From Bugula neritina (lineage: Eukaryota; Bryozoa; Gymnolaemata; Cheilostomatida; Bugulidae): a stretch of 60,000 nucleotides of DNA. A model generated the notes under the pieces. It saw nothing but the letters and a program-made list of their open reading frames with translations, did not search any database and was not told the DNA's origin. Below are positions 45,701-57,200 of the stretch, in pieces. The stretch is taken from contig OZ037768.1 in NCBI GenBank assembly GCA_964035545.1, positions 1,165,501 through 1,225,500 on the forward strand, given 5' to 3'. Every line of letters begins with the position of its first letter. Positions within the stretch are counted from its first letter, which is position 1. A program made the translations under genes and the position numbers.

Positions 45701-48700
45701 TGGATTGGTTAAATGCTTTTACTTATTTCAGGTGCTACTAGCGAGCATTATTATTTGATTTGGTTCTTTGAAAACTGTATTATTTTACTGAATAATATGA
45801 AGAAGTTATGCATGCAAATCTTAATAAATTATGAAAAGAAATATTTAGCAGATAAATTTGGCTGACTTTTTTCAGTATATTTGGTTTTTTATGCTAGTGA
45901 ATTCGATTGAATTACGCTAGTAATTCCCATTAAATCATAAATGACGCTAGTAATTTTGAATAATTGAAGCTAGTAAATTAGAATCCAAATAGCCAGTAAA
46001 TCTTGTTGAATTGCGTTATTAAATCTCAGTAAATTGCACTAATTTTGATTGTTGGTTACTGTGAGTACGGCAGAAACTGAGTTACAGCATTCCTATTGGT
46101 TAAAAGTTTACTGAAAGGGCTAGAGACAGTTGGTTTAGTGTGACTTAGTGTGGCTGTAGTGTGACCAGCAAAAAGTAGGACGTGACGTTGAAGCTATGCT
46201 CAAGGAGCTCTAAAAAAGCTTTCACAGTTCAGTTTTGACTCTAGTCTGTCGACTCCATTACGCTGGTAAATCTCAATAAAATGGCTAAATTTGATTGTGG
46301 GTTGCTGTGGGTATGGCTTTCACAGTTCAATTTCGGCTGTAGTCTGCAGGGAGTGAACATCTTGAGATTCAGCCTACTATGCCTGAATGCAGACTATATT
46401 ATAATAAATGAATTATAGTAAAGGCATGCTTCAAAGCAAAAACGTGAAACCTTTTTACTTGGTATACAAATATGATAAGTTCAAACTGAATGAATGGAAA
46501 GACAATTCCTACTGTGTATTTGAAAGAATAACAAGTTTAAGCTGCACTCCATATCTTCGGATTAGAAGATATAAACAATTGAATAAGTCTCACATTAGGA
46601 CGCTTATCCGAGATTGCACTGGTTTGACCCACGCTGCTTGCTAATTAATATTTTCTGTATACAAAATACCTTACATATTTAACCTTATATGCTGATCTGT
46701 GTATTGAACCACTGCATGGCTTTGTAACACTTCTAAGTATTGAACATTCTAGACTATTCTACTGAATGGCGTTTGCAGGTAGAGGAAACGGTTACCATGG
46801 TGATAACAGGCATCGTAGTGAATGCAGGAACGAGCTCAGAAAGTGTTCTGTCCATGCAGGAGGCCGTGGAGCAAGGTCTGTTGGACTTGGAACATGGCGT
46901 CTATCGCAACTCCGTCAGTGGTGAGGAGTTGTCTTTCGCGGAAGCCATGAACTGTGGATATATAAAGGTGATTCAACTTATCCAGTCTCTTACATAATAA
47001 GCTCTCTCTGGGCATAACATCAAGAGAGATGACATAATTACAGTGGGAATGTTCTAGTAAATCCTCATCACAGTCTATTATGCATATTTTTATAAAAGTT
47101 TCTCCTTTACACTCCTTTTAAAAATATTTCTTTGTGAGTTGTCTACTCAATATTTGAGTTGTATTTCTCACCGAGTCCGTTTATGCCATCTTTAAAATTT
47201 TTTCGTGAATGGCATACGATGTTTATTTAATATTTTATCTCGTTTTATTGACAGCGTGAATTTCTCAGCTGAAATGGAGTGGTGACAATTTTGTAGCAAA
47301 ACGTCATGCCTCTAGCTTTCCCATTTAGAATACATGTTGCTGTCTATTTTATGCCGTACAGTAATGCTTTGCACGCCTAGCTTACCTTGAAATACACTTC
47401 ATATAATATTTTATGTTTCCTTGTAGCAAGACTCTGTGTTCACTATTAATTGTTAATTTGCACGAGTACATGCTATTCAGTATGTTATATTCTTCTTAAT
47501 ATATTATTCAGTATGTTATATTCTTCTTAATATATTATTCAGTATGTTATATTCTTCTAAATATATTATTCAGTATGTTATATTCTTCTAAATATATTAT
47601 TCAGTATGTTATATTCTTCTTAATATATTATTCAGTATGTTATATTCTTCTAAATAATATATTCTTCATGTTTTCAGTAATTTAATTTAAAAAGTAACTG
47701 TATGTGAAATCAAATCACCTGCTAAGGGTGGCATGCTCAGGGGGTGATCTACTAAGGGTGATCTGCTAAGGGGGTGATCTACTAAGGGGGGGACCTGCTA
47801 AGGGGTGATCATGCTAAGGGGTGATCTGCTAAGGGGTGATCTGCTAAGGGGTGATCTGCTAAGGGGTGATCTGCTAAGGGGTGATCTGCTAAGGGGTGAT
47901 CTGCTAAGGGGTGATCTGCTAAGGGGTTGACATGCTAAGGGGTTGACATAATATCACATCTGACCATCTGTTGTTTGCTGTTTAGAAGTGGGAACATCTC
48001 TGCACTATTGGAGATTAGCTGTTCACACATTAGTGATAGCTAGCTCAGAACTATAATATTAGTTGAAATACTTAATCCCATCACAGCAGACACCTACCAG
48101 CAATAATGTTATCCTTAATTATCTATTTTGATCAAAATATTTTCGTGATTTTATTCTTAGAAAATATTTGGTTAAAGTTCAGGTTGAGATTTGATTATGA
48201 AATAGAGTTGGCATACATGTGTTTATGTGTAGACAATGGCTGAGGTTGTGTTTACAGTGCAAACAATAACTGCAGTTGTTATGTTGAAGCTGGGGGTGAA
48301 AGGAGGTGCACATTTAGTGTTATTTTCTATAGGTGAACCTCATAAGCCAAGCAATACTTTTCTAAAATCAGCTTGTCAATTCAAAATGGCCATAACAGTT
48401 TATACAGCTTTCCTTCATAGCAGAAAATGTCTCTAAGAAGAAATAGGCATTCCCAAAAATAAACTAAATAAACATTCAAGTGCATGTATAGTCAGCAAAA
48501 GCATGTAAAATATTGTGGCAGTTTTTAACAGCTAAAATACGAAGGTAAGGCCGCGTATCATACATGATAAACAATTCTCAACTAATTCACACAGCAAGGC
48601 TATTAACTGTAGGAGTCTTTTTGTATTAAAATATAATCTTTATGATAAATATTCTATCAACTAGTTTTTGCTACAGATGGGGCCAAAAAAAGTAGAAAAA

Positions 48701-51700
48701 AGTGAAGAAAGGATGAAGTCGGTTGGAATAATTACGATAACAACCACGAGGGAGACAACTCCTTATCAAGTTATAGGTGACTTGTATAGTTCAGACAAGT
48801 TAGGCCTAGGAATAGTCCAACTTTATTTAATTTACAAAAAAGCCTAATTTAACTTAAAACTTAAAGTTAGATTTAAAAGGAAACATATTTATTTTTTATA
48901 TCATAAACAACTGCAGCTATAATATATGATATGATATGATATAATATAGTATAATATGATATAATATAGTATGATACGATGCGATGTAATATGATGTGAT
49001 AGGATATGCCCAGGCATATTTTCATCTCTTTTTCTACTGTCTTCTGTTCAACAGCTGCTGTGGACACCAGAGATGGCGGAATGTGTTCAGCATCTGACGC
49101 TGTATGTCGAGGAATTTTAGAGAATAGCCATCAGACGTATGTTGATCTCAAAACAGGAAACAGGATGTTGCTAGGCCATGCTGTTGACCTTGATCTTGTC
49201 ACTGTAGAATATGACACACACACTGCAGGTATAGTATATATATGACACACACTGCAGGTATAGTATATATATGACACACACACTGCAGGTATAGTATATA
49301 TATGACACACACTGCAGGTAGAGTATATATATATGACACACACTGCAGATATAGTATATATATGACACACACTGCGGGTATAGTATATATATGACACACA
49401 CTGCAGGTATAGTATATGTATGACACACACTGCAGGTAGAGTAAATATATGACACACACTGCGGGTAGAGTATATATATATGACACACACTGCAGGTATA
49501 GTATATATATGACACACACTGCAGGTAGAGTAAATATAGCACATCACACAAAGTCAATAAAAGCTGGTTGTTCCCTTCTGTAAGAACGTAGAGGGAGTGT
49601 TTAGGGTTAGAGTTAGGCTAGGGCTACACAACTATAATCAGAAAATCTGTCTAGCTTTAAAATTGGGCTGTCAACAGATTTTCACGGATAACATGCTGAG
49701 CGAAGAGTACAGAAAGCTTGTGCGAGTTTTACCTAATTGGCTGGTTTCCATTACAGCGGGCACACTTTTTGAATTTCAATTCTCGTTTGAATTTTAGCGA
49801 ACTGAATTTAAACATTTTTCAATGGTTTGCATTTCTGATTTTAAAATAGTCGCTTTGCTGATGCCGTAGATCTAAAAACTAACACCTGTAGGCTATCAGT
49901 AAAGTTAAACGCCAAGATCATTAGCTAATAAATTTCAGCACCCACAATTACCACATTTTTAAGCATTTGGACCCTAGCCTAAGTTTCTTTGAGTTTGATT
50001 AAACCAACTTCTGACTAGAATTTTTTGAGATTAAAATTAAAGCTAACTAAAAGCCACTTTCCAATGATTTCTAAATTTCAACATAGAAGGTGGGCCGGTT
50101 TACCTATTGATTAAGTTTCTTTGTAACACACTAATTTGTTAAAAATATTTTTAAGCTGAAAAATCGACTGTTTTTACTAAAATATAAAAAAATTTAGTAA
50201 TGATTGTCAATGAGTTTATTTGTATTTTAAGATAGTACTAACTCCTGGATATTGTAATTGACTTTTAGTGACCAGCAGCTTTTACTTAGCTTATTTTCTT
50301 GGTATTTTCTTTAAAACACAGGCAATAAGTGTTTAATAAAACTAAAGCTTAAGTTGTCTCAATTTCAACTGTTCTAAACACTCCCTCCCTTTCCTTTTCC
50401 AAGAATGTTTTGTAAATTTCAAAATGAGTCAACTTCACTAACAACTAAATCAACACTAAGACCCGCAGTTTTGCCTGATTGCTTCTACACCAACTGCAAA
50501 TTTTTCTCTGAGCCTCCAAAATTTTGTTTGTCCAACAGAATTACATTTGCTAAAAATGGTGGTAGAGAGAGAAATTTGTCACCTTCTTTTTGTTATCATA
50601 GTATAGACATGGTCTCTCTGGGAGATGCTAAACCTGTATTGTTAAGGATTATGCAATTGATATGTTATAAGAACCGGCATCTGCATTCTCAGCTGTAACT
50701 TTGGAAATTTTCAGTTGCATTAAATGGCATTATGGTATTTAAACTTTCATTAGCATTGACTAGTGTAATGAAATGTGCCATGACTTGCCTAAAGCCGGGG
50801 TAATACTGCTACACTGTAAACATTTTAAAATAATTCCTTTTAATGCACTTCCCACATGAAAACCCCATTACCGAACTTTACTCCAAGTAACTAAGTTTTT
50901 CAATATTTCACATTTTAAAATTCTAAAAAAAAACTAAAATCACAAGAAAAGTTTATAACCCTAAATTTTAGCTAAATCTTTACATAACACTTATAATTTT
51001 TTAAAACTAAAACACTATCTGCTTAATTTATCTTCAAATCTACTCGCTATTAAATCCTAATCCCACTCGGTAGCTACTTGTTTCTAAAAGTATTTGCAAT
51101 TTTTATAGCAATTTTAAATAATTTATTAATAATAATAAAGCTTTCCCGTAAACGTGTGAGTTTGTAATCATACGGAAGGTAACTGTTAGCACTATACAGT
51201 TCATTGAATGTCCACACGACAATACTGACTTACTATAACTTAATCACAGCTAATATAAAGTTACACCTGAGTTAATATACTTTCTAACAGGCTTTATAGT
51301 TAGCTTAATTTAAGTTGAGAAATATTCTATGTTATCAATACCAGCACCTGCATGTATGAAGTTAATAATTTATTCTCGCAGCTGACTTGTGCCTCTTGAA
51401 TTTAATAAGGATTTTCTGCTGAATAATGGTACTCATCGGATAGCTGTAATAGTTTGTCAAATTATACATAAAATTTTAAGAGCGGTGAAAGCTGTAACAG
51501 TGACAGCTCTGCTAGTGATGGATTCTGATTGTCATAAATATTCTTAGCGAAAGTTTAGGTGCTTTTCCAATCTTGCAAGAATATCAAACTTGTCAATGAG
51601 GAAACAACTTCTCTTGTGTAAAATTAACCTGAAGGTTTCCAACGCTGTGACATATATTATTTCAATTTTGTAAGAAATATTTTAGTAAAGTTGCAAGAAA

Positions 51701-52225
51701 GCTTGACTAGACTCTCTCAGCCATTCACTTATACAATATTAAGTTAATCTAATAGCTGTGATTAATGGCAAACTGTAATATTATAATATTCTATATGCAG
51801 ATGTGATGCAAGAGGAGGTAACTACAACTTACTCTGTCCACGCTGTGGTTGACCAGAAAGCAAAGTGCAAAGTGGAATTCCACGAGGCTGTAGACCGTGG
51901 ACTAATTGACGAAGAAACTGGACAATATGTAGACAATATTACAGATCAGCGTGTCTCTGTACCAGAGGCTATAGCTCGAGGTACTGCTAACAAAATAAGA
52001 CAATTCCACATTATTCAACACTACCCTTTGGTACGATAGTAATAAAGTATTTCTGGTTTCTTTCTAGGACTGATTAAAGCTACGGTTGTAAATAACTCAG
52101 ATGAAGTTAGCGTGGAGAATATGGGAAACAGAAGAGCAGAGCGTGCAGTCCAGGCCATCAGGAAAAAAGTTTTGAATCCTCTAAAAATACTCAAAGATCT
52201 GAAATCACCACAGCATGCCGACTGA
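39729..52225 (+). CDS. Unrecognised protein with N-terminal hydrophobic segment, VAVEEP repeats and plectin-type repeats
   Basis: Eight exons: 39729-40410, 42604-43245, 43631-44520, 46779-46967, 48677-48776, 49055-49228, 51801-51980 and 52068-52225. All phases agree, giving 1004 residues. The N-terminus MPANGRRRAVIAAACLALG is followed by STALLTWPFTFF, a basic-then-hydrophobic signal-anchor or targeting segment. A Ser/Pro-rich region comes next, then about 28 VAVEEP-type hexapeptides, then a long acidic, Ser-rich and probably disordered stretch. The C-terminal third has plectin-type repeats: SMQEAVEQGLLDLEHGVYRN with GEELSFAEAMNCGYIK; SASDAVCRGIL; FHEAVDRGLIDEETGQYVDN with VSVPEAIARGLIK. Such repeats in plakins bind intermediate filaments or mediate oligomerisation; that role here is inference. 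No actin-binding, spectrin or plakin domain is visible. Confidence 0.75.
40425..40850. repeat. 15-bp repeat (TACTCACTCCATAGTA) after the exon 1 donor
   Basis: About 27 copies of a unit of about 15-16 bp, starting 14 bases after the donor at 40411. Variants include CACTCAGTATGTTACTCA. Confidence 0.9.
42640..43150 (+). repeat. 18-bp coding minisatellite encoding VAVEEP/VAVKEP/VAVEET
   Basis: About 28 copies of GTAGCTGTAGAAGAACCT in the reading frame of the plectin-repeat protein's second exon. Many adjacent units are identical at DNA level, which suggests recent expansion. The antisense frames through this array are artefacts. Confidence 0.95.
44886..46352. mobile_element. Large foldback (long inverted repeat) element
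   Basis: Two diverged inverted arms, about 44890-45520 and 45660-46250, flank a core of about 140 bp, all inside the intron 44521-46778. For example, left TGAGCATACCTTCAACGTCA matches right TGACGTTGAAGCTATGCTCA as reverse complement. AACCAATCCAGGCTTGCCTG (left) pairs with the region at 45690-45712. The end motif TTTCGGCTGTAGTCTG occurs at 45628, and again at about 46327 at the right end; its complement CAGACTACAG is at the left end. No transposase is present, so it would be non-autonomous. No clear target-site duplication was found. Confidence 0.8.
47465..47660. repeat. 31-bp AT-rich repeat (TTCAGTATGTTATATTCTTC)
   Basis: About six copies of a 31-bp unit in the intron 46968-48676 of the plectin-repeat gene. 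Confidence 0.9.
47720..47950. repeat. 15-bp G-rich repeat (GGGGTGATCTGCTAA)
   Basis: About 14 copies with variants, seven in a row nearly perfect, in the same intron as the repeat at 47465. Confidence 0.9.
49205..49530. repeat. 29-31-bp minisatellite carrying copies of the plectin-repeat gene exon 6 donor
   Basis: About 11 copies of a unit with GACACACACTGCAGGTATAG followed by TATATATAT. The exon 49055-49228 ends ACACACACTGCAG/GTATAG, so the last coding bases and the donor are part of the unit. Confidence 0.92.
49591..50387. mobile_element. Possible MITE-like element with 14-bp terminal inverted repeats
   Basis: GAGGGAGTGTTTAG at 49591-49604 has its exact reverse complement CTAAACACTCCCTC at 50374-50387. 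The 797-bp segment between is AT-rich with no coding content recognised. No target-site duplication is obvious, so this stays tentative. Confidence 0.35.
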
Positions 52226-54182
52226 GACTTATTTTTTGACTTATTGCTGTGTGTTGGACTGATGTTTCTTTGGTTGTAGTTTCTGGAGCTTGTATTCTAG
52301 TGTAATGTGTTTTTCAATTGTTTTTTAAAGTTGGTAGTTGATCTCTATTTTTATACTTCTAAGTTCTAGTTTGTTTTTCTTTTAATCCAGCTTGTATTAT
52401 ATTTGATTTGTTTACTGTTTGTAGATTTTTATACTCTTTCATATAAAAGTGTAAAATGAAATACTAAGATCAAAGAGTTTAGTAGATATTGTTTTATTTC
52501 AACCAGCCTCCAGCTTCTGTGCATATACTTGCACTCACCATATGTTATGAATGGTGAATGTCGCAGGTAGGTGTTATATCTAAATATAAACTGGCCTATA
52601 CCTGTACCTTTTGATAAATTGCCAACTTTCTCACCACCTGTAATAACAAACATTTGGCAATATTTATTTTCATAAACAGATATTGCCAAATGTTCATACT
52701 AAGCCATTTTAAAACATTCTAGTAAAAGAAAATAATAAGTTATGAAACCAGAACAAATCAACATTTAATTTGGTAGCATTTGATAAGTAAGCTGAAAGGC
52801 AACCTGTGTGTTACATTGTAGATCATAAGAAACTATATATAGGTGCTAGTTACAGAGTAGGTAAAAACTTCAAATACAGATAGCCTCCAAGAGGCAAATA
52901 AGATGTGTATTGAAAACACGTTGATGTAAAATATCCCACATACCCACCGAGTAAAGTGTGCGTGTGAGAGTTGTTTCCTTTTTAGCTTGTTATACTCGTA
53001 TTTACCATAAAACATGTTCCCCATAGACCCAAATAAACTATTATATATTATTTATTCATATTATTTAACTAAAAATATTTAATATAAATACTAAAAAAAA
53101 ATATTATAAAACAGAAAAACTTTGTGAAAATTTTAATTTATGAAAACGACTTTTTAAGAAATAATCTCAAGGATTAGAGATTAAAATATCGCAGACAAAG
53201 TGCTGTTCACAACTTTTACAATTATTTTTCCATACTCGACTTGCAGTACTAATTCGTGAAAATACCTTCACATGAACTGCTATTGGAATAGCTCATTAGC
53301 ATGAACAGCTTGTATACAATGATGCAATCTATAAATAACATTTAAATAACAGGTTCAAAATTGTTTACTAAATCTTCGGTGTAAAACAACGTAAAACCAT
53401 CTTTTATCTGCTATTATGCAAATATTAAATGGACAGAATTTATCTATTGAAACTTTGATTTTATGCACAATTAAACATGGTGTATTCAAATAATATTATA
53501 TATAATTTTATACGTAACTCAACTGCATTTGCAATAAGTTAGGTTATAGAGAATAAAATATTTTAACAAATGATGATTTTCTATTTTGGAGAAATTGAAA
53601 GTTTAAATAAAATAGAAAACAATGTTGAGTGAAAATCAATTATATAAATTAAATACTGCAAATTTAAAAGATAAATACATAGTACTGAAGATTGGAAGTT
53701 ATAATAAAAGCAAGTTTATTATTTATGCATAATTATGGCAAATAGTTCAAAATTGGTGCAAAGAGAGATATGGCAACATTTTGGAAAGCTTGGTGAATTA
53801 ATTTATGCAGTTCTACGAGTTTTATAAGATCACTTTGTAACTAAATTTTATTAATTTCTTGGCTTGTTTTAAAAGATTTTGTGGTTGCAGATATGACTTG
53901 CAGGTATAGTTTGGAAATACAATAGGTAATAAAATTAAGTATTGTTTCTGAAAGGTTATATAACTTTTAAAGTAACGGTATTTATTTCTTGTAAGAATTC
54001 CACCAGCTTAAAGCTTTCTCTTTTTAAATTTATTCCAACTAAATAAGCACCAGCTGTGAGGTATACTAATAATAATAATATCATAATAATTGTTATTTCT
54101 TGAGTGTTACAGCATCCATAAACAAAGCGAACAAAGCAAATAGCAAGTCATGTGATCAGGGCTAAGCAGTACGCAATTCCAC

Positions 54183-54192
54183 TATTTAAAAG
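54183..54192 (+). promoter_or_regulatory. Possible TATA-like element of the T-box gene
   Basis: TATTTAAAAG lies about 90 bp upstream of the start codon. A start of transcription near 54215 would fit; this is inference from spacing only. Confidence 0.3.
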
Positions 54193-54236
54193 ATTGCAAC
54201 GTAGACCAGCTCCTGACTTCTTACAGCGCAGTGAGA

Positions 54237-54260
54237 ATGAGAACTGCAGCGGCTAGGTAG
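54237..54260 (+). promoter_or_regulatory. Short upstream ORF before the T-box start codon
   Basis: ATG AGA ACT, then GCA GCG GCT AGG TAG: a seven-codon ORF ending 12 bp before the main ATG. It could reduce translation if it is in the mRNA. Confidence 0.35.
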
Positions 54261-54272
54261 CATTTCATCATC

Positions 54273-57200
54273 ATGTTGCCTCCTCCTAACCTGTGGTCAA
54301 GCTATGTTGGGGGACTCCTCGGCTCATCTGGAGGACCAGGAATGTATCACAATTTCTACCCTCTCCAATGGCCTGGATTACTACCTCTACCTCAGTTGTC
54401 AGGTAAAAAAATATAAATAGGAAAGTAAAAAGTTGATATAATGAACTAATTTTTAAAAGTAACTTCCAAATATTTTTCTCGCCAACTATTAATGTTTATA
54501 CATCATGAGTTAGTTTAAAAAATGTAATAGCTATTAACTATTAAGTTTAACTAAAACTTAATGCACAGCTGTAAGACTAAGTATAATTTACTGAATAGGT
54601 GTAGCTTTTCCTTTGAAATTGAGTTATTTTATTTTAATATAGTTTTTGACTAAAAGTAAAGCTTAAACAAGCTGGTAAAAAGATTTGATATGCAACTATG
54701 ACCGAACAATAAACGCAAACATCTATATATAACATGTATTTACATGAATTCGAGTTTATAATAAGTGATGTAACATGTACTACTGAGATAGTAATTGGGT
54801 TCATGTTGTGGTACATAAAATTTAACGTTTCAAAACTATTTGTTGTTGAAGAAAATATCACAATTAGTATTACCAGTAAACAGATAATCTTTATCACAGC
54901 TTAGCCGCTTCTTACAAGTTTGCAAAATAGCTAATAAAATTGCATTACAAGAACCTTCTGTGTATGTAATTGGAATCTTGGTTTGACAGATTTAAAAACA
55001 TTGACGAACTTTTACAACAATCTTTTTCTTAGCGCTACATTTTTTGTAATCGGCAATGTGTATCGGCATTAATGATTATAATATAAATATACTTTACATT
55101 AATTGAAGTGAATAATATTTAATATATACACTAATAGTAGTGGTTGTAAATTGAAGGAAATGTTAATCAAATATAAATATAGTCATCAATTAAGTATTTA
55201 ATGTAGAACTATGTGTTTGCAAGTCATCAAGAAATTATAAACCTTTCATCTGATCAATCTATAAATGTGTAATTTTATTGCCTTATACTTGCAGTTAATT
55301 TTTTAAACTACCTTCCAATCAACTTTCTAACAACTATTAGGTGTCATCCCAGTTAGACGCTAGGCTAAATTTCCCACTTAGACACTTCCCAGTTAAACGC
55401 TATTTATTTATTTTAGTATAATATGAATGTACATGTATTCTATGTGCAATTTATTTGAACATTTTTGAAATATATGTATATTTATAAATAAATTTAGATT
55501 ATTAGATTTTCTTTAACCCTGAAATAAATTCTTTTGATCTGCATTAACTTATTACTGTTATTAGTTTTGTATTTTCTATACTTCCTGTTGTTTGAAAAAT
55601 ATTTCAATAATAAGCCTTTATTAAAGATAATGTTTATTATTAATGTGTTACTGTTTTTTGACCAACACAAGTTCGTGAAAATTATTCGAGATAATTTAAA
55701 TTAACTATTATTCTATGTTTAGCAATCAATACAACAGTTATATAGGTATATATAGGTAGAATACTATATGTATATATTGTACAAAAATAAAAAATAGTGT
55801 CTAACTGGGTTAAGCGTCCAAGTGTTTCAAACTAACAAAATATTATTTAGTATTTCCAAGTCATTTCCTTTTAACAAAATGTAATAAATTTGTTTTATGT
55901 TGGTTTGAAGACAACAGATTAGGTCTGTACCAGTACACGGCCCCTGCTCAAGCCATGGCTGGTACAAGGTACTCCGCAAGCAAGGATACAAGTGGTAACA
56001 TCAAGGTGTCTCTGGCAGAACAGCACCAGTGGAGGTCATTCCATGAGAACGACACAGAAATGATAGTGACTAGATCAGGCAGGTAATGCGTTGAATGCAG
56101 CTGTCTGTCTCAGACTATAACTGAGATGTCCATTAAATACTGCAAGAAATGGGGTTTTTGTTAAATTCAAATGGGGCACGGGAGCAGTTATGACTGGATG
56201 CTTTTCCTAACATCACCAATGGCCCTTACGGGCCAAAAACCGGTGACTTCATGTTTTCTTACCCAAAAGCTCTAACCCTTAGACTACGGCTGCTCCATGT
56301 GGTATAGTCTGTAAATGCAGTCACCATATTGGAAATATTTCAGGAGAATGTTCCCCATAATCAAGATACAGTTGGAAGGGTTAAGTGAGTATAAGCAGTA
56401 CTGGGTTAGTCTGATGATGGTGCCAGTAGACGAGTCTCGCTACAGATTCACCAGAAGACAGTGGACAATGGCCGGACGTGCTGAAACCCACAGCATTCAC
56501 CATGCTGTCTACACGCACTACGACACACCCTTATCAGGATCGCAGTTAATGAAAGACAAAACCATCTCTTTTGACAAAGTCAAGCTAACTAACAACTCCA
56601 AGAACCCCTTCGGCAACGTAAGTAATCTCATCTACTTGAATATTTTATGTTTTTCAAATTTATGATCAAAAACTGACCCACTTTATTATTGCAAATTATT
56701 GTTGAATTTTAGTTAGAATTCTCTCATTAAGTTTTTGGTTTAACTCCACTAACGATTGGTCTAATTTATTTATATTGAAAGAAAGCACTCTGTACTTAGA
56801 ACTAAGCTTTAAAAATACAAAAGTAATAAATTATTTCTAAGAAACTTGAATAAAAAAATGGGGGGTATAATTTGTCACAATTTCTTACAAACTCCGAATG
56901 CTTTGATCAAAACAGCACATCTATTTACTGCGCTAAGTGCTGCCGAGACACTTTGGTGCTAAATTTAATTTTAATTACTTTTTGAAAACTCGATACAAAG
57001 CAAGTATAATTTAAGACTACGTTTTGGTTTCTATCAAAGCAGCGGCAGCTGGCTATAATTTACTTGAATTCAAGTTTACCCAACAAGTGCAAGGCCAAGT
57101 GTAAATAAGGAACAATAACAAATGCATTATTTCTTTACATTGCACCGCTAAGTGAGATAATTATCACCAAGTTAATTTGTTGAAGCTATTTGAGAGGTAA

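Larger units (their letters stand above)
52226..54272. other. Intergenic region before the T-box gene
   Basis: AT-rich spacer with the 3' UTR of the plectin-repeat gene and the T-box promoter. A perfect 15-bp hairpin lies at 52649-52694. No coding exon recognised, and no canonical AATAAA was seen close to the upstream stop codon. Confidence 0.55.

Noticed and set aside
49131-49557. Three overlapping minus-strand frames rich in Cys, Tyr and Ile
   Set aside because: Translations of the donor-carrying minisatellite opposite the plectin-repeat gene.
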